DNA of 64,000 nucleotides from Linum tenue. Lineage: Eukaryota > Streptophyta > Magnoliopsida > Malpighiales > Linaceae. Within the stretch, counting starts at the first letter, position 1. Each line of letters begins with the position of its first letter. Made by a program: the position numbers and the translations under genes. The DNA lies in contig CAMGYJ010000010.1 in assembly GCA_946122785.1 (NCBI GenBank), positions 46,025,134 to 46,089,133 on the forward strand, read 5' to 3'. Shown piece after piece: positions 10,581 through 21,479 of this stretch. The notes below the pieces were generated by a model. It was not told the origin of the DNA and made no database searches. It saw only the letters and a list, made by a program, of their open reading frames with translations.

Positions 10581-11323
10581 ATGCTTCAATGTGACAATTT
10601 CTCACCAACTACCCGTCTAAACAACTTAAACTAATAGGCAACTATTTGTCATAATAAGTTTGCTGGCCATTTGCATTGATTGGTTATTCTGACCGCAGCA
10701 ATTACGATTGGCGACACTAGTGCGTAGAAAAAGATAAAAAAACAAAGGATTAAGAAATACTTCTTTTTGTCATATAGAAGGAATTATGTTTCTATTAACG
10801 TGATAAAAATAACCTCGTTTACAAACTCAATCTTTCAAAGGAAGAAAGTAATTAAGATTATTTACAAATTCAATTTTTTCAATAGTTCAAAAACTTTATG
10901 TGGTATTGAACTATGTTTGGAGAGTCTTTCTTTTATTTGATGAATAATACTATGGAGAGTCGTTGTTTAATTATAATGATGAGAGTCTTTTGTCTTGAAT
11001 CTTGATGAATAATTAGTATAAGTAGATCGAGTCTTTGTTTAATTGGAAAGGGAGAGTCTTTGTCTTAATGAATAATTATTAAATATTGGAAGATTGAGTT
11101 TTCGTTTAATCATAAGGAGAGTCTTTGTATATTTCTCTTAATGAATAACTACAAGAAGATTGAGTCAATGTTTAATTATAAGGAGTCTTTTTCTTTTGTC
11201 TTAATGAATAATTATGGTTTGGGTTAGGTTACAAAACCTTATAGTTTTATAATACTACAAAATCATAATATGTCAAAGTCCTACCATCGTTTAGAAAATA
11301 GAGAAATGTATATATATGGTGAT
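10475..11323. repeat. Segmental duplication, proximal part, copy 1
   Basis: Long stretches match 18091-18890, for example gaccgcagcaat, catatagaaggaattatg and the run ggtttgggttaggttacaaa followed by accttatagttttataatac. The match ends where the composite insertion begins at about 11324 and resumes at 13746, so the original unit was continuous. Confidence 0.8.
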
Positions 11324-11923
11324 GACTGGTGTACGTCAGGCGTATAGCATACGTCAGGTGATCTAGCCGTTAGATGTAGTTAGATGAGCTCCGGCCGATC
11401 TCAACGGTCAACTTTTATTTTTCATTAAATCAAACTTCGGGTTAGGGTTTAGAAAACCGGTGCCTGGGGTTTATCCATTACAGGTTAGGGTATAGTATCA
11501 TACCCCAGACTTTGGTAACCAGAGCGTGGAGCAGGAGCGAGAGCGGGAGCGGGAGCGAGAGCGTAAGAGCGTTAACTTTTGAAGAATTCAATATTGAAAG
11601 CGTGTATAGAGCGTCAATATTATATTAATATATTAAATAAAATAAGAGCAATTTTCACAACTTAATGTTAAAAAAAAAGTTTATGTGATGTGAATAATTG
11701 CATATTAGTATTACTATTACTTGTTCTATGATACACCACCACTACCAATGTAGTTGCAGTTTGTGAAAGAACAACTCCAATATAGTCAGCATATCTACTA
11801 ATATTCACCAGCTAAACAATTGGAATAATTATAGAATTATTATTATAATATGAAAAGAAGTCCCACAAACTAGAGAAACGTCTCTCTTCTCTCTTCGCAT
11901 CTTTCCTCAACCCACCATTTTCT

Positions 11924-13041
11924 GGAAAAAATCCCAAGTTACACATGTTTTTAAAAAACAATTCTCAAAATACACACGTTATGAAAATAATTCCCAATCT
12001 ACGTTAGTTTGGGCCATCACCGCTGTCGACGAAGACAGTGATTGCATCACTGTTGTCGACGATTGCATCACCGCTGTCGACGAAGACAGTGATTGCATCA
12101 CCGCTGTCGACGAAGACAGTGATTGCATCACTGCAGTACACGGCCGCGGTGAAGGCCTGACCTGCGTCGAAACTTTAAACAAACGTAACTTTGTGCTCGG
12201 TTATCCGATCGTAGCGAAATTTTTTTTGATTCCGCATAATTTTTCGAGATCTTGCAAGCCGCAAATTGACGTAGGCGGTTTGGTCCCGCCTTCGTCTCGA
12301 AAATATGTCGTTTGCTACCCCGAACGAGCCTTTTTTCGATTTCGTCAAACTTTGAACGACCATAACTTTGTGCTCCACAATCCGAAAATCATGAATTTTT
12401 TTTTATTTCGCATAACTTTTTAAGGACTACAATTTGTATCATAGACATATTTTCGGAATGTACTTGGATTCCTGAAAAGGAAGGTAAAGTTATTCCCAAA
12501 ATCTCTTATATCCATAAATAATTCATTTTTTGAAAATTCTCTCCTACTAAATATTGTAGTCCTTAAAAAGTTATGCGAAATCTAAAAAAAATTCATGATT
12601 TTCGGATTGTGGAGCACAAAGTTATGGTCATTCAAAGTTTGACGAAATCAAAAAAAGGCTCGTTCGAGGTAGCAAACGACATATTTTCGAGACGAAGGCG
12701 GGACCACACCGCCTAAGGCAATTTGCGGCTTGTAATATCTCGAAAAATTATGCGGAATCAAAAAAAATTTCGCTACGATCGAATAACCGAGCCCAAAGTT
12801 ACGTTTGTTTAAAGTTTCGACGCAGGTCAGGCTTTCACCGCGGCCGTGTACTGCAGTGATGCAATCACTGTCTTCGTCGACAGCGGTGATGCAATCACTG
12901 TCTTCGTCGACAGCGGTGATGCAATCACTGTCTTCGTCGACAGCGGTGATGGCCCAAACTAACGTAGATTGGGAATTATTTTTATAACTTGTGTATTTTG
13001 AGAATTTTTTTAAAAAACATGTGTAACTTGAGATTTTTTCC
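11924..13041. mobile_element. Foldback Mutator-like element, 9-bp TSD
   Basis: Two arms of about 500 bp (11924 to about 12436, and about 12550 to 13041) are inverted copies of each other. The ends read GGAAAAAATCCCAAGTTACA at the left and the complement of GGAAAAAATCTCAAGTTACA at the right. Both sides are flanked by CCATTTTCT (11915-11923 and 13042-13050). A 9-bp TSD with long TIRs fits Mutator-like foldback elements. About 115 bp of spacer separates the arms, and no transposase is present. Confidence 0.8.
12014..12135. repeat. 30-bp minisatellite in each foldback arm
   Basis: The unit containing caccgctgtcgacgaagaca is repeated about four times in the left arm, one copy shortened by 9 bp. 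The inverted counterpart lies at about 12858-12955 with three full copies. The two arms therefore differ in array structure, showing slippage after the arms formed. Confidence 0.8.
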
Positions 13042-14323
13042 CCATTTTCTGCTCTCTCTCTCTCTTCCCCCTTTACCTTCCTTCCTCTTCTGGAACAGAA
13101 CAATTAAAGTGATAAGAACATCTCTTTGATTCAATCAAGCAATCACCGATGAGGAAGGTAAGAAATAAATTTTAGAAACTCTCTATGCAGATTATGGTGA
13201 GAAGCCCTCTCCGCTCACCTTTCCTTTTACCGATCGGGGCTCTCCACCCAATTGCAGGATCTACTATCCAGAAACGCAGAACTATAAGAAGCTCTCCCCT
13301 GCCTCATCATTCGACCACAAACAACAAATTCCAAGCAGCACTTCCCCACTGTTGGCTTTGGTGTTGCTGCATGCAGCTCTAACGCCAAGGAATCATAGAA
13401 CTCGCAGATTTCCTTCTCCTCTTTCCTCTTGATCTATCTTTCGAGACCAGAGAGATTTGTCCCAATAGCTGAACAGAGTCTTGGTCGTGGCGATTAGGCT
13501 CAAAATGTAATTCAAGTGGACAAACAACAAGAAGAGGAAGAAGATCAATGTTGTCCTTCCGAGTTCGTCGAGAGAACGCGCTCTCAAAATCCAAAGTCGC
13601 GCTCTCATGAAAAGTAGTTCGCGGTTTTTTGACGAACTCCCGAAAAATCGCGTTTTGGCGATTTGGAGCGGGGACGTGAAGGGCAGAGGGGCGAATTGGG
13701 TGACCTAACCCCAGACTGGTGTACGTCAGGCGTATACTATACGTCAGGTGAAATTCGGGTACCACATACCTCTAGTATGAAAACGCTATCTAGATCTCGA
13801 ATTAGCAGAATTTTTGGACATGATACTATACTCTAGCCCTTAATGAGTGAACAATAGGTCCTAATTATCTAAATCATAAACTATAAACCCTATGATGGTG
13901 TGTTCATTTTTTGCCTATATTTGGACGAATCACAAACGTTGATGATTGTTTCTAATTAAATTGATCTTGGGGTATAAGATTTAGAGAATTAAGACTTAGA
14001 TTTTGATCTTGAAGGGTGAGAGTATAATATCATGTCCGAAGATCAGTCAATTCTAGGTTTGGATAACGTTTTCATACTCAAGGTATGTTGTACCCAAGAT
14101 TTCACCCTGGGTACCGTAGAACTCGCCATATATGTATGAAGGGTGAATAGTAGGGCCTCTCAAGAGTCCAGTCTCTTGGCATCTCTAGAGACAAAACATC
14201 TTATTCGTGCATTTTTTTCTTCCATTTCATCATGTAAATTTGAGCTTATTCATGCCACACTGGCTTTATTCACACAACCAATAATGTTTAGTCACGCAAC
14301 ATTGTGTTTATTCACGTGCATAT

Positions 14324-14601
14324 TGTAACATCTCGAACCTTTTTTTGACAAGATACTGTCCGCTTTGGGCCTCTACATTCGCACGGATTTCGATTTGGGG
14401 TGCAATTCACGGTGATTTCCCATAAGGTCACCCATCCTTGTTGTACTCCACACTGAACACGTTTAACTTCAGATCGAGTTCTCACAAGAACTCCTCCAGT
14501 TCACCCCAAAACACGTCTTATCAGTTAAGGTCGGTTTCCTACTTATGAACCATGGATCTCTCCCGTGCTTTGTCGATGTGGGATTTGCCTAAGGTGTTAC
14601 A
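14324..14601 (-). mobile_element. Cassandra TRIM solo LTR carrying a 5S rRNA-derived segment
   Basis: The 278-bp element starts TGTAACA and ends TGTTACA and is flanked by the 5-bp duplication CATAT (14319-14323 and 14602-14606). On the minus strand it contains words of plant 5S rRNA: GAACTCGATCTGAAGTTAAA (5S: GAACTCCGAAGTTAAG) and GGATGGGTGACCTTATGGGA (5S: GGATGGGTGACCTCCTGGGA). LTRs carrying 5S rRNA sequence are the hallmark of Cassandra elements. No second LTR is adjacent, so it is a solo LTR. Confidence 0.85.
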
Positions 14602-14783
14602 CATATTGTTATTTATTCATGCCGTTATAAAATCAAATTTTTACAACTTTCAAAATAGATGTCATTGTGTAGAAGATTATGATCAGTGCAACACATTTTT
14701 ACAGAAATTAATTGAAAATCCCAAATTTAATTTCGCAAAATATAGCCAATAAAAATTATCAGGGGGAAAAAGTGTGAATTTCC

Positions 14784-14965
14784 TTATAGGCGCGAGTAAC
14801 TTACACTCTTACATGAATAAGCAAGCATAGTATTACGTGATGAATAAACAAATAAACCAGGCAATGGCATATTTGAGCAAACATAATCGGGGTAACCATT
14901 GGGGCTCGTTAAACAGCTCCGATCCCCGTCGTAATATGCCAACATCGTCAGGCCAACTCGATGGT
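14784..14965 (-). pseudogene. Relic of the family C-terminal domain, copy 1
   Basis: The minus strand reads GLTMLAYYDGDRSCLTSPNG and then a diverged tail ending AYSCK, aligning with the last 60 or so residues of members A to E (MLAYYDGDRSY, PIPRNC, LAFMYRD). No upstream part of the gene remains. The same relic is present in the partner copy near 20.1 kb, so it predates the segmental duplication. Confidence 0.7.
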
Positions 14966-15060
14966 TAAATGATGCCATTCGGTAACTTGCAGTTTCATTT
15001 GCTCTTAGCCAAATTAACTAAAGAAACCCAACTTAAACAAACTGTAAACTAGCAGTGTTA

Positions 15061-15422
15061 GAGCATCCACATTGGTATTGCATTCTCAATTGCAAAATGA
15101 CATGGCATAGGTGTTTGCAATTGCAAAACCAATTGCATTGATGTAGCTACCAATTGCATATATGCAAACTTGCAACAAATGCAATTGCATATGTAAGTCA
15201 AAAAAGCCTAAAAAAGGGGACTTTTTATTTTATATTGTTTTCTTTTCTCTTTTACTTAATTTTCTATAATTTAAATATAATATTTAATTACATTTGCAAT
15301 TGCAAGTTAATTGCATTGATGTAGGTGATTGAAATGAATGTGATGTGGATTGCAAAAAAATTGAGTTAACAATAAAAAACATAAATGCAATTTTTTTTGC
15401 AATTGCATTGATGGAGATGCTC
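15061..15422. mobile_element. PIF/Harbinger-like MITE, TTA target duplication
   Basis: The ends GAGCATCCACATTGG and its imperfect complement at the right (GATGGAGATGCTC) are flanked by TTA on both sides (15058-15060, 15423-15425). The interior is rich in the words ttgcaattgca and gcattgatg. A TTA duplication and TIRs of this type fit Tourist-like MITEs. Confidence 0.65.
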
Positions 15423-15545
15423 TTAGGTGGATTTTTTCGCTAGAAATGCTTTTTTACCAACCTCTCGTAATATTTGAATGATAAACGAAAGAAATAGACT
15501 TAATCAAAGCGAAGAGAATTAAATGAAAGAAAGCTACAAGAAAAC

Positions 15546-16423
15546 TGTTGGAATTTTGGGTACTGTGTTTTTGGTTCATGATACATCTCACCCTTGTGAT
15601 GGGTGGCTCATATCCCCATTATTAGAGAATGGGTAGTAAAAGTAGTATTATGGATGTCAATCCAACCCGTAACCATGGGTACCCTACCCGACCGTAACCG
15701 GTCAACGAGGGTAATTACCCGCTTTGACGGGTTAAGGGGCGAGTACGGGTAATACTCGGTTTCAAAATAAAGGGTAGGGTACAAGTATGGTAATCGATAA
15801 TACCCGCCCCGTTATACCCGCCCCGCTAACTAAATAGTCAATTTCCCTTGAGAAATTTATTTTAGCTTGAGAAATTGAGTTTAGCTACCATTATTGATGA
15901 TGAAGATGTAGACAATTATTATGTTTGTGTGAACTGTAGAAGCAAGAACAATTATTATGTGTTTGCTGTTTTTATTTGTGTGGATTGTTGAAGCTAGAAC
16001 AGTTACAAGTATTGAGAATTTTTAATGGACAACAGTATGTATGTGCATATATGTGTATAAGTTCATAGTTTAGGATTCGTACCCATGGTTACCGGAATAC
16101 CCGTGGTTACCCGGTGGGTAGGGTATGGTTATATAATTTTCATACCCGGTGGTTATTTGATCGGGTATTTTAGAAAGCTCTACCCGGCGGGTTAGGAGTT
16201 GGTATAGGGTAAACCCGCACCCGACCCTACCCATTGCCATCCCTAAGTAGTATTATGGTACACTACTGTTATGTAATTGGACGTAGTTATATTCTTTATC
16301 ATATTCATATAAGTTAGGTATTTTCCTTATTAGTATTAGAGTTATTATAGGAGTAAGTTATTATACTCTATATAAACTCTATGTGATTTCAGTAATAAAA
16401 CACAACAGTTTTCAGATTTACCA
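15546..16423 (+). mobile_element. Copia-type LTR with primer-binding site, split by a nested MITE
   Basis: The sequence starts TGTTGGAATTTTGGG, has a TATATAAA box at about 16373, and ends TTTACCA just before ATATGATATCAAAGC, a decayed version of the methionine-tRNA primer site TGGTATCAGAGC. Without the nested hAT-like element (15649-16245) the LTR would be about 270 bp. No coding part follows, so only the 5' end of the element remains. Confidence 0.6.
15649..16245. mobile_element. hAT-like MITE of the ACCCG type, 8-bp TSD
   Basis: The termini TATGGATGTCAATCC and its counterpart GCCATCCCTA are flanked by exact copies of AGTAGTAT (15641-15648 and 16246-16253). The interior is low-complexity in acccg and cgggta words, with inverted halves. 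It has no ORF. Confidence 0.8.
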
Positions 16424-16436
16424 ATATGATATCAAA

Positions 16437-17115
16437 GCTTGGTTCAAAAACATAATTGGAATAACCCCTAGACTTCATTTTCTTCTATACTCCGTCTACG
16501 ACGAAGATCCATACTAGATCTGCTCTGTCTGATCCTTGCCTCGCCCACCAATTCACATCTCATCTCGAAACACTGTTGGCGGAATCCCGAGTTGTCTTCT
16601 CTTCCTCCACAATTTTCAATTGTTGCCACCGAATTTTTGGCATTGTTAATTCCGTTTTCCGGTAGCTTAACAGCCTATTGCACTTTTTTAAAAAATAAAA
16701 AATCAAAACATTCCGAACAATTTCAAATCCTCCTTCCATTAAATTAATCACTCTCATCCCAAACAACATATTATGTTTTCACTTTTCGGTGAACATTCAA
16801 ACTATTACTCTTTTTTATTTTATTTTTTTATTAATGGCATGTATTATTTCATTAACCGGTTGAAAATAGTACACGAATTAAACTATTACGCTTTAAATAT
16901 ACCGTTTTCGCCAACACGTATAGCACCAGCGAGCAGGCTTATGCTGATACATACATACATATAATTAATAGTCTCCCTTTTCACATCCTTGTCTCCTCCC
17001 TAGACCCAACCCAATCTCAAACCCTAAAATCCTCTTTCCTACGTATTTAGAACAGGAGAGAAAGAGAGAGAGGTGACAAACCCTAATTATATTCTCCCTT
17101 TTTCCACCAAGCTAG
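16437..17115. other. Intergenic
   Basis: The first part resembles the untranslated leader of the broken copia element. The rest is AT-rich; I see no supported gene. Confidence 0.4.
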
Positions 17116-18090
17116 CTAGTCTCGATAGAGGAAAGCAAGCCTGTACTCGCCAAACAAATAAACCATGAACAAACTCGTGCTTGTCCACACACTGCAGTTC
17201 CTAGGAATCGGAAACCGAGCAGCAGAACCTCTGTAGCCATCAGCACTATATCTTTGATCCCCGTCGTAATACGCCAGCATCGTCAGGCCGCCATCTGGAT
17301 GGACGATCTTCACAAACCACCAGTCGTTTTGGTCGAATGGTTCACCGCCCTCACAATACATAAGAATCATGGAGGGAGCCGACCAGTTCTTGGTGTCTTC
17401 ATCCACCACTCGAACTTTGAAGCCTCCCCCAAAGAACGGCAGGAAGTCCGCCTTCACATCGCTCATGTAAAAGTACGTGGAAGCTGATATGTCGTCCGAC
17501 CAAGTATTTGGCGGCACCGGTCGTCTCCTGCTTCTGTGGACCATCTCATCATTGGTCGTCGTGGGTAAAGGCGGCTGCGGCGTCCTCCTCCATGATTGCT
17601 TTGATGTTTTCTTCTGCCCTCCTGGCAATACGGTGGTGTACTTCAACTCCAAGCGCTGCCACGCGGTGTTCCTCGCCATGGCAACACCATGGCGAGGCCA
17701 GCTGAAGAGATCGTTCAATCGAAGGTAGTGAGCCCCAGAGTCTCTGTGCTCGCCCAGTTCAGTCACGTCTTGAAAGCAGTACCCTCCAGGGCTCACCATC
17801 AGACCCGACTGACTGAGGTGTCGGGCTAGCTTGGTGAGGGCTTCCTGTCCCTCGATCTTCCCATGGCCATCGAAAAACAACAGCCCGTCGTAGTACTGCT
17901 CTTCTGCCAAGTCGTCGTTGTCGTCTCCATTGTTGTCAGTGTCGACGATGATGGTGCCAACTTCCTTCCAGTGAGTCTTTCGGATATAGGAAGGGTGAAT
18001 AGTAGGGTCGTTCAACTGACACACTCTAATGGCTGTTTCATCGGAGGAGGTAACAAAGTGTTTGTCCGACTTGAAATCGAAGAGAACCAT
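17116..18090 (-). CDS. Array family member D: coil-less short form, 324 aa
   Basis: Intact single-exon member with the complete N-terminal domain (MVLFDFKSDKHF to WQRLELKYT, about 165 residues) and the complete C-terminal domain (RRRPVPPNTWSDD to LAFLYRD), joined by only about 40 residues. The coil is absent. The join reads QKKTSKQSWRRTP, where the sisters have KKISKQ before the coil and RRKQSW after it, so the coil was lost precisely between two KQ-coding stretches. The shared upstream region pairs it with member C. If expressed, it would act without oligomerisation through the long coil, or compete with the long forms; this is inference. Confidence 0.85.
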   Translation of the reverse strand: MVLFDFKSDKHFVTSSDETAIRVCQLNDPTIHPSYIRKTHWKEVGTIIVDTDNNGDDNDDLAEEQYYDGLLFFDGHGKIEGQEALTKLARHLSQSGLMVSPGGYCFQDVTELGEHRDSGAHYLRLNDLFSWPRHGVAMARNTAWQRLELKYTTVLPGGQKKTSKQSWRRTPQPPLPTTTNDEMVHRSRRRPVPPNTWSDDISASTYFYMSDVKADFLPFFGGGFKVRVVDEDTKNWSAPSMILMYCEGGEPFDQNDWWFVKIVHPDGGLTMLAYYDGDQRYSADGYRGSAARFPIPRNCSVWTSTSLFMVYLFGEYRLAFLYRD

Positions 18091-18190
18091 TAATGCAAGC
18101 GTTTGAATGTTTTCTAGCTAGTGGAAGAGTTGGATACATAAGAATTGAGATGGGGTAATATGTTTGTGTTTTTGGGTGATATATAATGCT
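18091..18190 (-). promoter_or_regulatory. Putative core promoter of member D
   Basis: An ATTATATATC motif (about 18178-18187, minus strand) sits about 90 bp upstream of the ATG within the block shared with members B, C and E. Confidence 0.45.
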
Positions 18191-19496
18191 TCAATGTTTG
18201 TGTTCGTCTTGGTTAAGTTTCTTGGCAATTTGCATTTGATTGGTTATTCTGACCGCAGCAATGACGATCGATCACGCTAGTACGTAGAAAGAAACACAAA
18301 GGATTAAGAAAGAGACTTGTGTTTGTCATATAGAAGGAATTATGTTTCTTTGATAAAATAACATTATTTACAAATTCAGTCTTTCAAAATGAGAAAGTAA
18401 GATTATCTACGAATTCAAAATTTTCAGTAGTTCAAAAAAAATTTGAACTATTGAACCATGTTTCTATTAACTAGATAAATTTCTGGAGAGTCTTTCTTTT
18501 ATTTGATGAATAATAGTATGGAGAGTCTTTGTTAATTATAATGGTGAGAGTCTTTTGTCTTGAATCTTGATGAATAATTAGTATAAGTAGATCGAGTCTT
18601 TGTTTAATTGGAAGGGAGAGTCTTTGTCTTGATGAGTAATTATTAAATATAAGAATATTGAGTTTTCGTTTAATTATAAGGAGAGTCTTTGTATTTTCTC
18701 ATAATGAATGACTACAAGAAGATTGCGTCTTTGTTTGATTACAAGGAAAGATATTGTGTTTTGTCTTAATGAATAATTATGGTTTGGGTTAGGTTACAAA
18801 ACCTTATAGTTTTATAATACTACAGAATCATAATGTGTCAAAGTCCTACCATCGTTTAGAAAATAGAGAAATATATATTGCCTTTTACAGTATCACGGGT
18901 GAAATTCGGGGTATCACATACCTCTAGTATGAAAACGCTATCTAGATCTCGAATTAGCGGAATTTTTGGACATGATATTATACCCTAGACCTTAATGAGT
19001 GAACCATAGGTCCTAATTATCTAAATCATAAACTATAAACCCTATGATGGTGTGTTCATTTTTTGCCTATATTTGGACGAATCACAAACGTCAATGATTG
19101 TTTCTAATTAAATTGATTTTGGGGTATAAGATTTAGAGAATTAAGGCCTAGATTTTGATCTTGAAGGGTGAGAGTATAATATCATGTCTGAAAGATCAGT
19201 CAATTCAAGGTCTGGATAACGTTTTCATACTCAGGGTATGTTGTGCCCAAGATTTCACCCTAGGTACCGTAGAACTCGCCATATATGTATGAAGGGTGAA
19301 TAGTAGGGCCTCTCAGGAGTCTAGTCTCTTGGCATCTCTAGAGACAAAACATCTTATTCGTGCATTTTTTCTCCCATTTCATCACGTAAATTTGAGCTTA
19401 TTCACGCCACACTGGCTTTATTCACGTAAGAGTATTAATTATTCATACAACCAATACTGTTTAGTCACGCAACATGGTGTTTATTCACGTGCATAT

Positions 19497-19862
19497 TGTA
19501 ACATCCCGAACCTTTTTCCGACAAGATATTGTCCGCTTTGGGCCTCTACATCCACAAGGATTTCGATTTGGGGTGCAATTCAGGGTGACTATCCCGAACC
19601 TTTTTCCGACAAGATACCGTGCGCTTTGGGCCTCTACATCCGCACGGATTTCGATTTGGGGTGCAATTCAGGGTGACATCCCATAAGATCACCCATCCTT
19701 GTTGTACTCCACACTGAGCACGTTTAACTTCAGATCGAGTTCTCACAAGAACTCCTCCATTTCACCCCAAAACGTGTCTTATCAGTTAAGGTCGGTTTCC
19801 TACTTATGAGCCATGGATCTCTCCCGTGCTTTGTCGATGTGGGATTTTCCTAAGGTGTTACA
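19497..19862 (-). mobile_element. Cassandra solo LTR, copy 2, with an 88-bp internal duplication
   Basis: Same element, same CATAT target duplication (19492-19496, 19863-19867) and same flanks as the copy at 14324, so one insertion was copied by the segmental duplication. It is 366 bp rather than 278 bp because 88 bp (19504-19591) are repeated in tandem at 19592-19679. The repeated part covers the LTR end and the 5S-derived TGAATTGCACCCC end. Confidence 0.85.
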
Positions 19863-20039
19863 CATATTGTTATTTATTCATGCCGTTGTAAAATCAAATT
19901 TTTACAACTTTCAAAATAGATGTCATTGTGTAGAAGATTATGATCAGTGCAACACATTTTTATAGGAATTAATTGAGAATCCCAAATTTAATTCCGTAGA
20001 ATATAGCCAATAAAAATTATTAGGGGAAAAAAGTGTGAA

Positions 20040-20225
20040 TTTCTTTATAGGCGCGAGTAACTTACACGCTTACATGAATAAGCAAGCATAGTATTACGTG
20101 ATGAATAAACAAATAAACCAGGCATAATGGCATATTTGAGCAAACATAATCGGGGTAACCATTGGGGCTCGTTAAATAGCTCTGATCCCCGTCGTAATAT
20201 GCCAACATCGTCAGGCCAACTCAGA
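20040..20225 (-). pseudogene. Relic of the family C-terminal domain, copy 2
   Basis: Duplicate of the relic near 14.8-14.96 kb; the minus strand again contains LTMLAYYDGD. It is broken, with no N-terminal part. Confidence 0.65.
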
Positions 20226-20324
20226 GGCTTGAAGTTTGCACAGGCTCACCATACCTTGTGCTTTAATCAACTGTTAATATTGGGGGTCGTGGAGATTCGA
20301 ACACACAACCACTTGATCACACCA

Positions 20325-20340
20325 GGCTCTGATACCATGA
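20325..20340 (-). mobile_element. Copia primer-binding-site relic
   Basis: The minus strand reads CATGGTATCAGAGCCTGG, an LTR end (CA) followed by the initiator-Met tRNA primer site of plant copia elements. No matching LTR pair or gag/pol was found nearby. Confidence 0.45.
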
Positions 20341-20724
20341 CAAAAACCAGTTGATCCCAATAACTCGAGAGTTGTTAGAAGACTGGAAAAACCAAATGCA
20401 TTGCTATTTTGTGGAAAGTTGTTCCAACAATATATTGTTAATGCATATGCATTGGTTGAGGCGGAGCGTTTGAATTTGATTAAAAGTAATCAAATAAAAT
20501 TGAGACAACATTACTACATAGGTCTTTTGGATTCTTACTTGAGTGATAATACAGATATATCAGTTTGAGTGGAAAACATGTGATTTTAGCTTCATAGCAT
20601 ACATGTAGTCCATGATATAAGTATGAAAGCTTCCAGAATGCTATGTCAGTTCTTAGATGGGTAGGGTTTCCAAATATTTTCATTACATTAAGGTAACCCT
20701 CTTTGGTAGGATAGTTAACTAATT

Positions 20725-21105
20725 AAATGACCTCATTGCAATTGCGGGTGATCGCCCTCTCATCCAGAGATTGCAAGTTGATGTGGCAAGGTGTTGCAAT
20801 TGCAACCTTGAATGACATTAATGTGGGAAACTATTGCAAAGGTGTAATTCAAAGGGACCCCGCTAGTGGACCCTTTTTATCCTTTATAATATACTTTAAT
20901 GATTTAAAATGATAGAGATGATATATAAATGATTTAATAGTAATAAATAATGTGTTGGTCTCACTCATTGAAATTGCAATTAGATTGCATTGATGTAGGA
21001 AGGATGGAAATTAGAAGCGTTATCTTCTCAAAGTTGTAGAGATGGAAGTAGGGACCACCTACGAAATTGCAAATGAATTTCATTGTTGGAGATGCTCTAA
21101 ATGCA
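20725..21105. mobile_element. Degenerate relative of the 15.06-kb MITE
   Basis: The right end reads gttggagatgctctaa and the interior has attgcaattgc and gcattgatgtagg words as in the Harbinger-like MITE. The left terminus is not clear. Confidence 0.4.
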
Positions 21106-21479
21106 CATAATTCCATTGTTTTTGTTATTAAAAAAAATTCATTGCACATCACTTATTATTAATTAATTATATTAATTGGCAAGTTTAATTCACTGTAGCA
21201 TACGACAAAATAGCTTAAAACTCAATTTTATCGGAAAACTATCACAAGTTACTGTTCACAATTAAAGAATTTATAATCTGTGGTCCGGTCTATAATAGAC
21301 CCTAATCCCCGTTGAAAATTGTTTTTTTGGCTACCGCGTGTACAGCTATCCAACTTGGCATGGGGCTGACAGTTTATTTTCTTCCTTTCCACATCTGGGT
21401 ATTCAGAGGTAAAAGGATCTTTACATTATGAAGTGGGGGTTTGTTTGTTAGAAATTAGAATAACACTACACATTAATGA

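Larger units (their letters stand above)
11324..13751. mobile_element. Composite 2.4-kb insertion with 38-bp direct repeats at its ends
   Basis: A sequence beginning gactggtgtacgtcaggcgt occurs at both edges (11324-11361 and 13714-13751) with about three differences in 38 bp; each copy contains two tacgtcagg words. The duplicated locus at about 18890 lacks the whole insert, which defines an empty site. The interior holds the foldback element 11924-13041 and two unique flanks, one with a GAGCGGGAGC-type simple repeat (about 11525-11565). I cannot assign a superfamily. It may be an unknown element, or a filler insertion with repeated ends. Confidence 0.6.
13746..14965. repeat. Segmental duplication, distal part, copy 1
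   Basis: Near-identical to 18897-20225 over about 1.2 kb (for example tatgaaaacgctatctagat and cataaactataaaccctatg). It includes a Cassandra LTR and a family relic. The partner copy has no insertion at the left border. Confidence 0.85.
18191..20225. repeat. Segmental duplication, copy 2 (uninterrupted)
   Basis: This is the partner of about 10580-11323 plus 13746-14965. Here the two parts are joined directly at about 18890, so this copy is the empty-site reference for the 2.4-kb insertion. It contains the second Cassandra LTR and the second C-terminal relic. Confidence 0.85.

Noticed and set aside
12648..13103. ORFs within the foldback element arms (also 11979-12182, 12175-12378, 12193-12423, 12805-12987)
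   Set aside because: They repeat in both arms, follow the minisatellite period (30 bp keeps a frame open), and have no protein features.
14400..14500. Genuine 5S rRNA gene
   Set aside because: The 5S-like part is diverged and incomplete and sits inside an LTR with TSD; it is Cassandra-derived, not a 5S gene.
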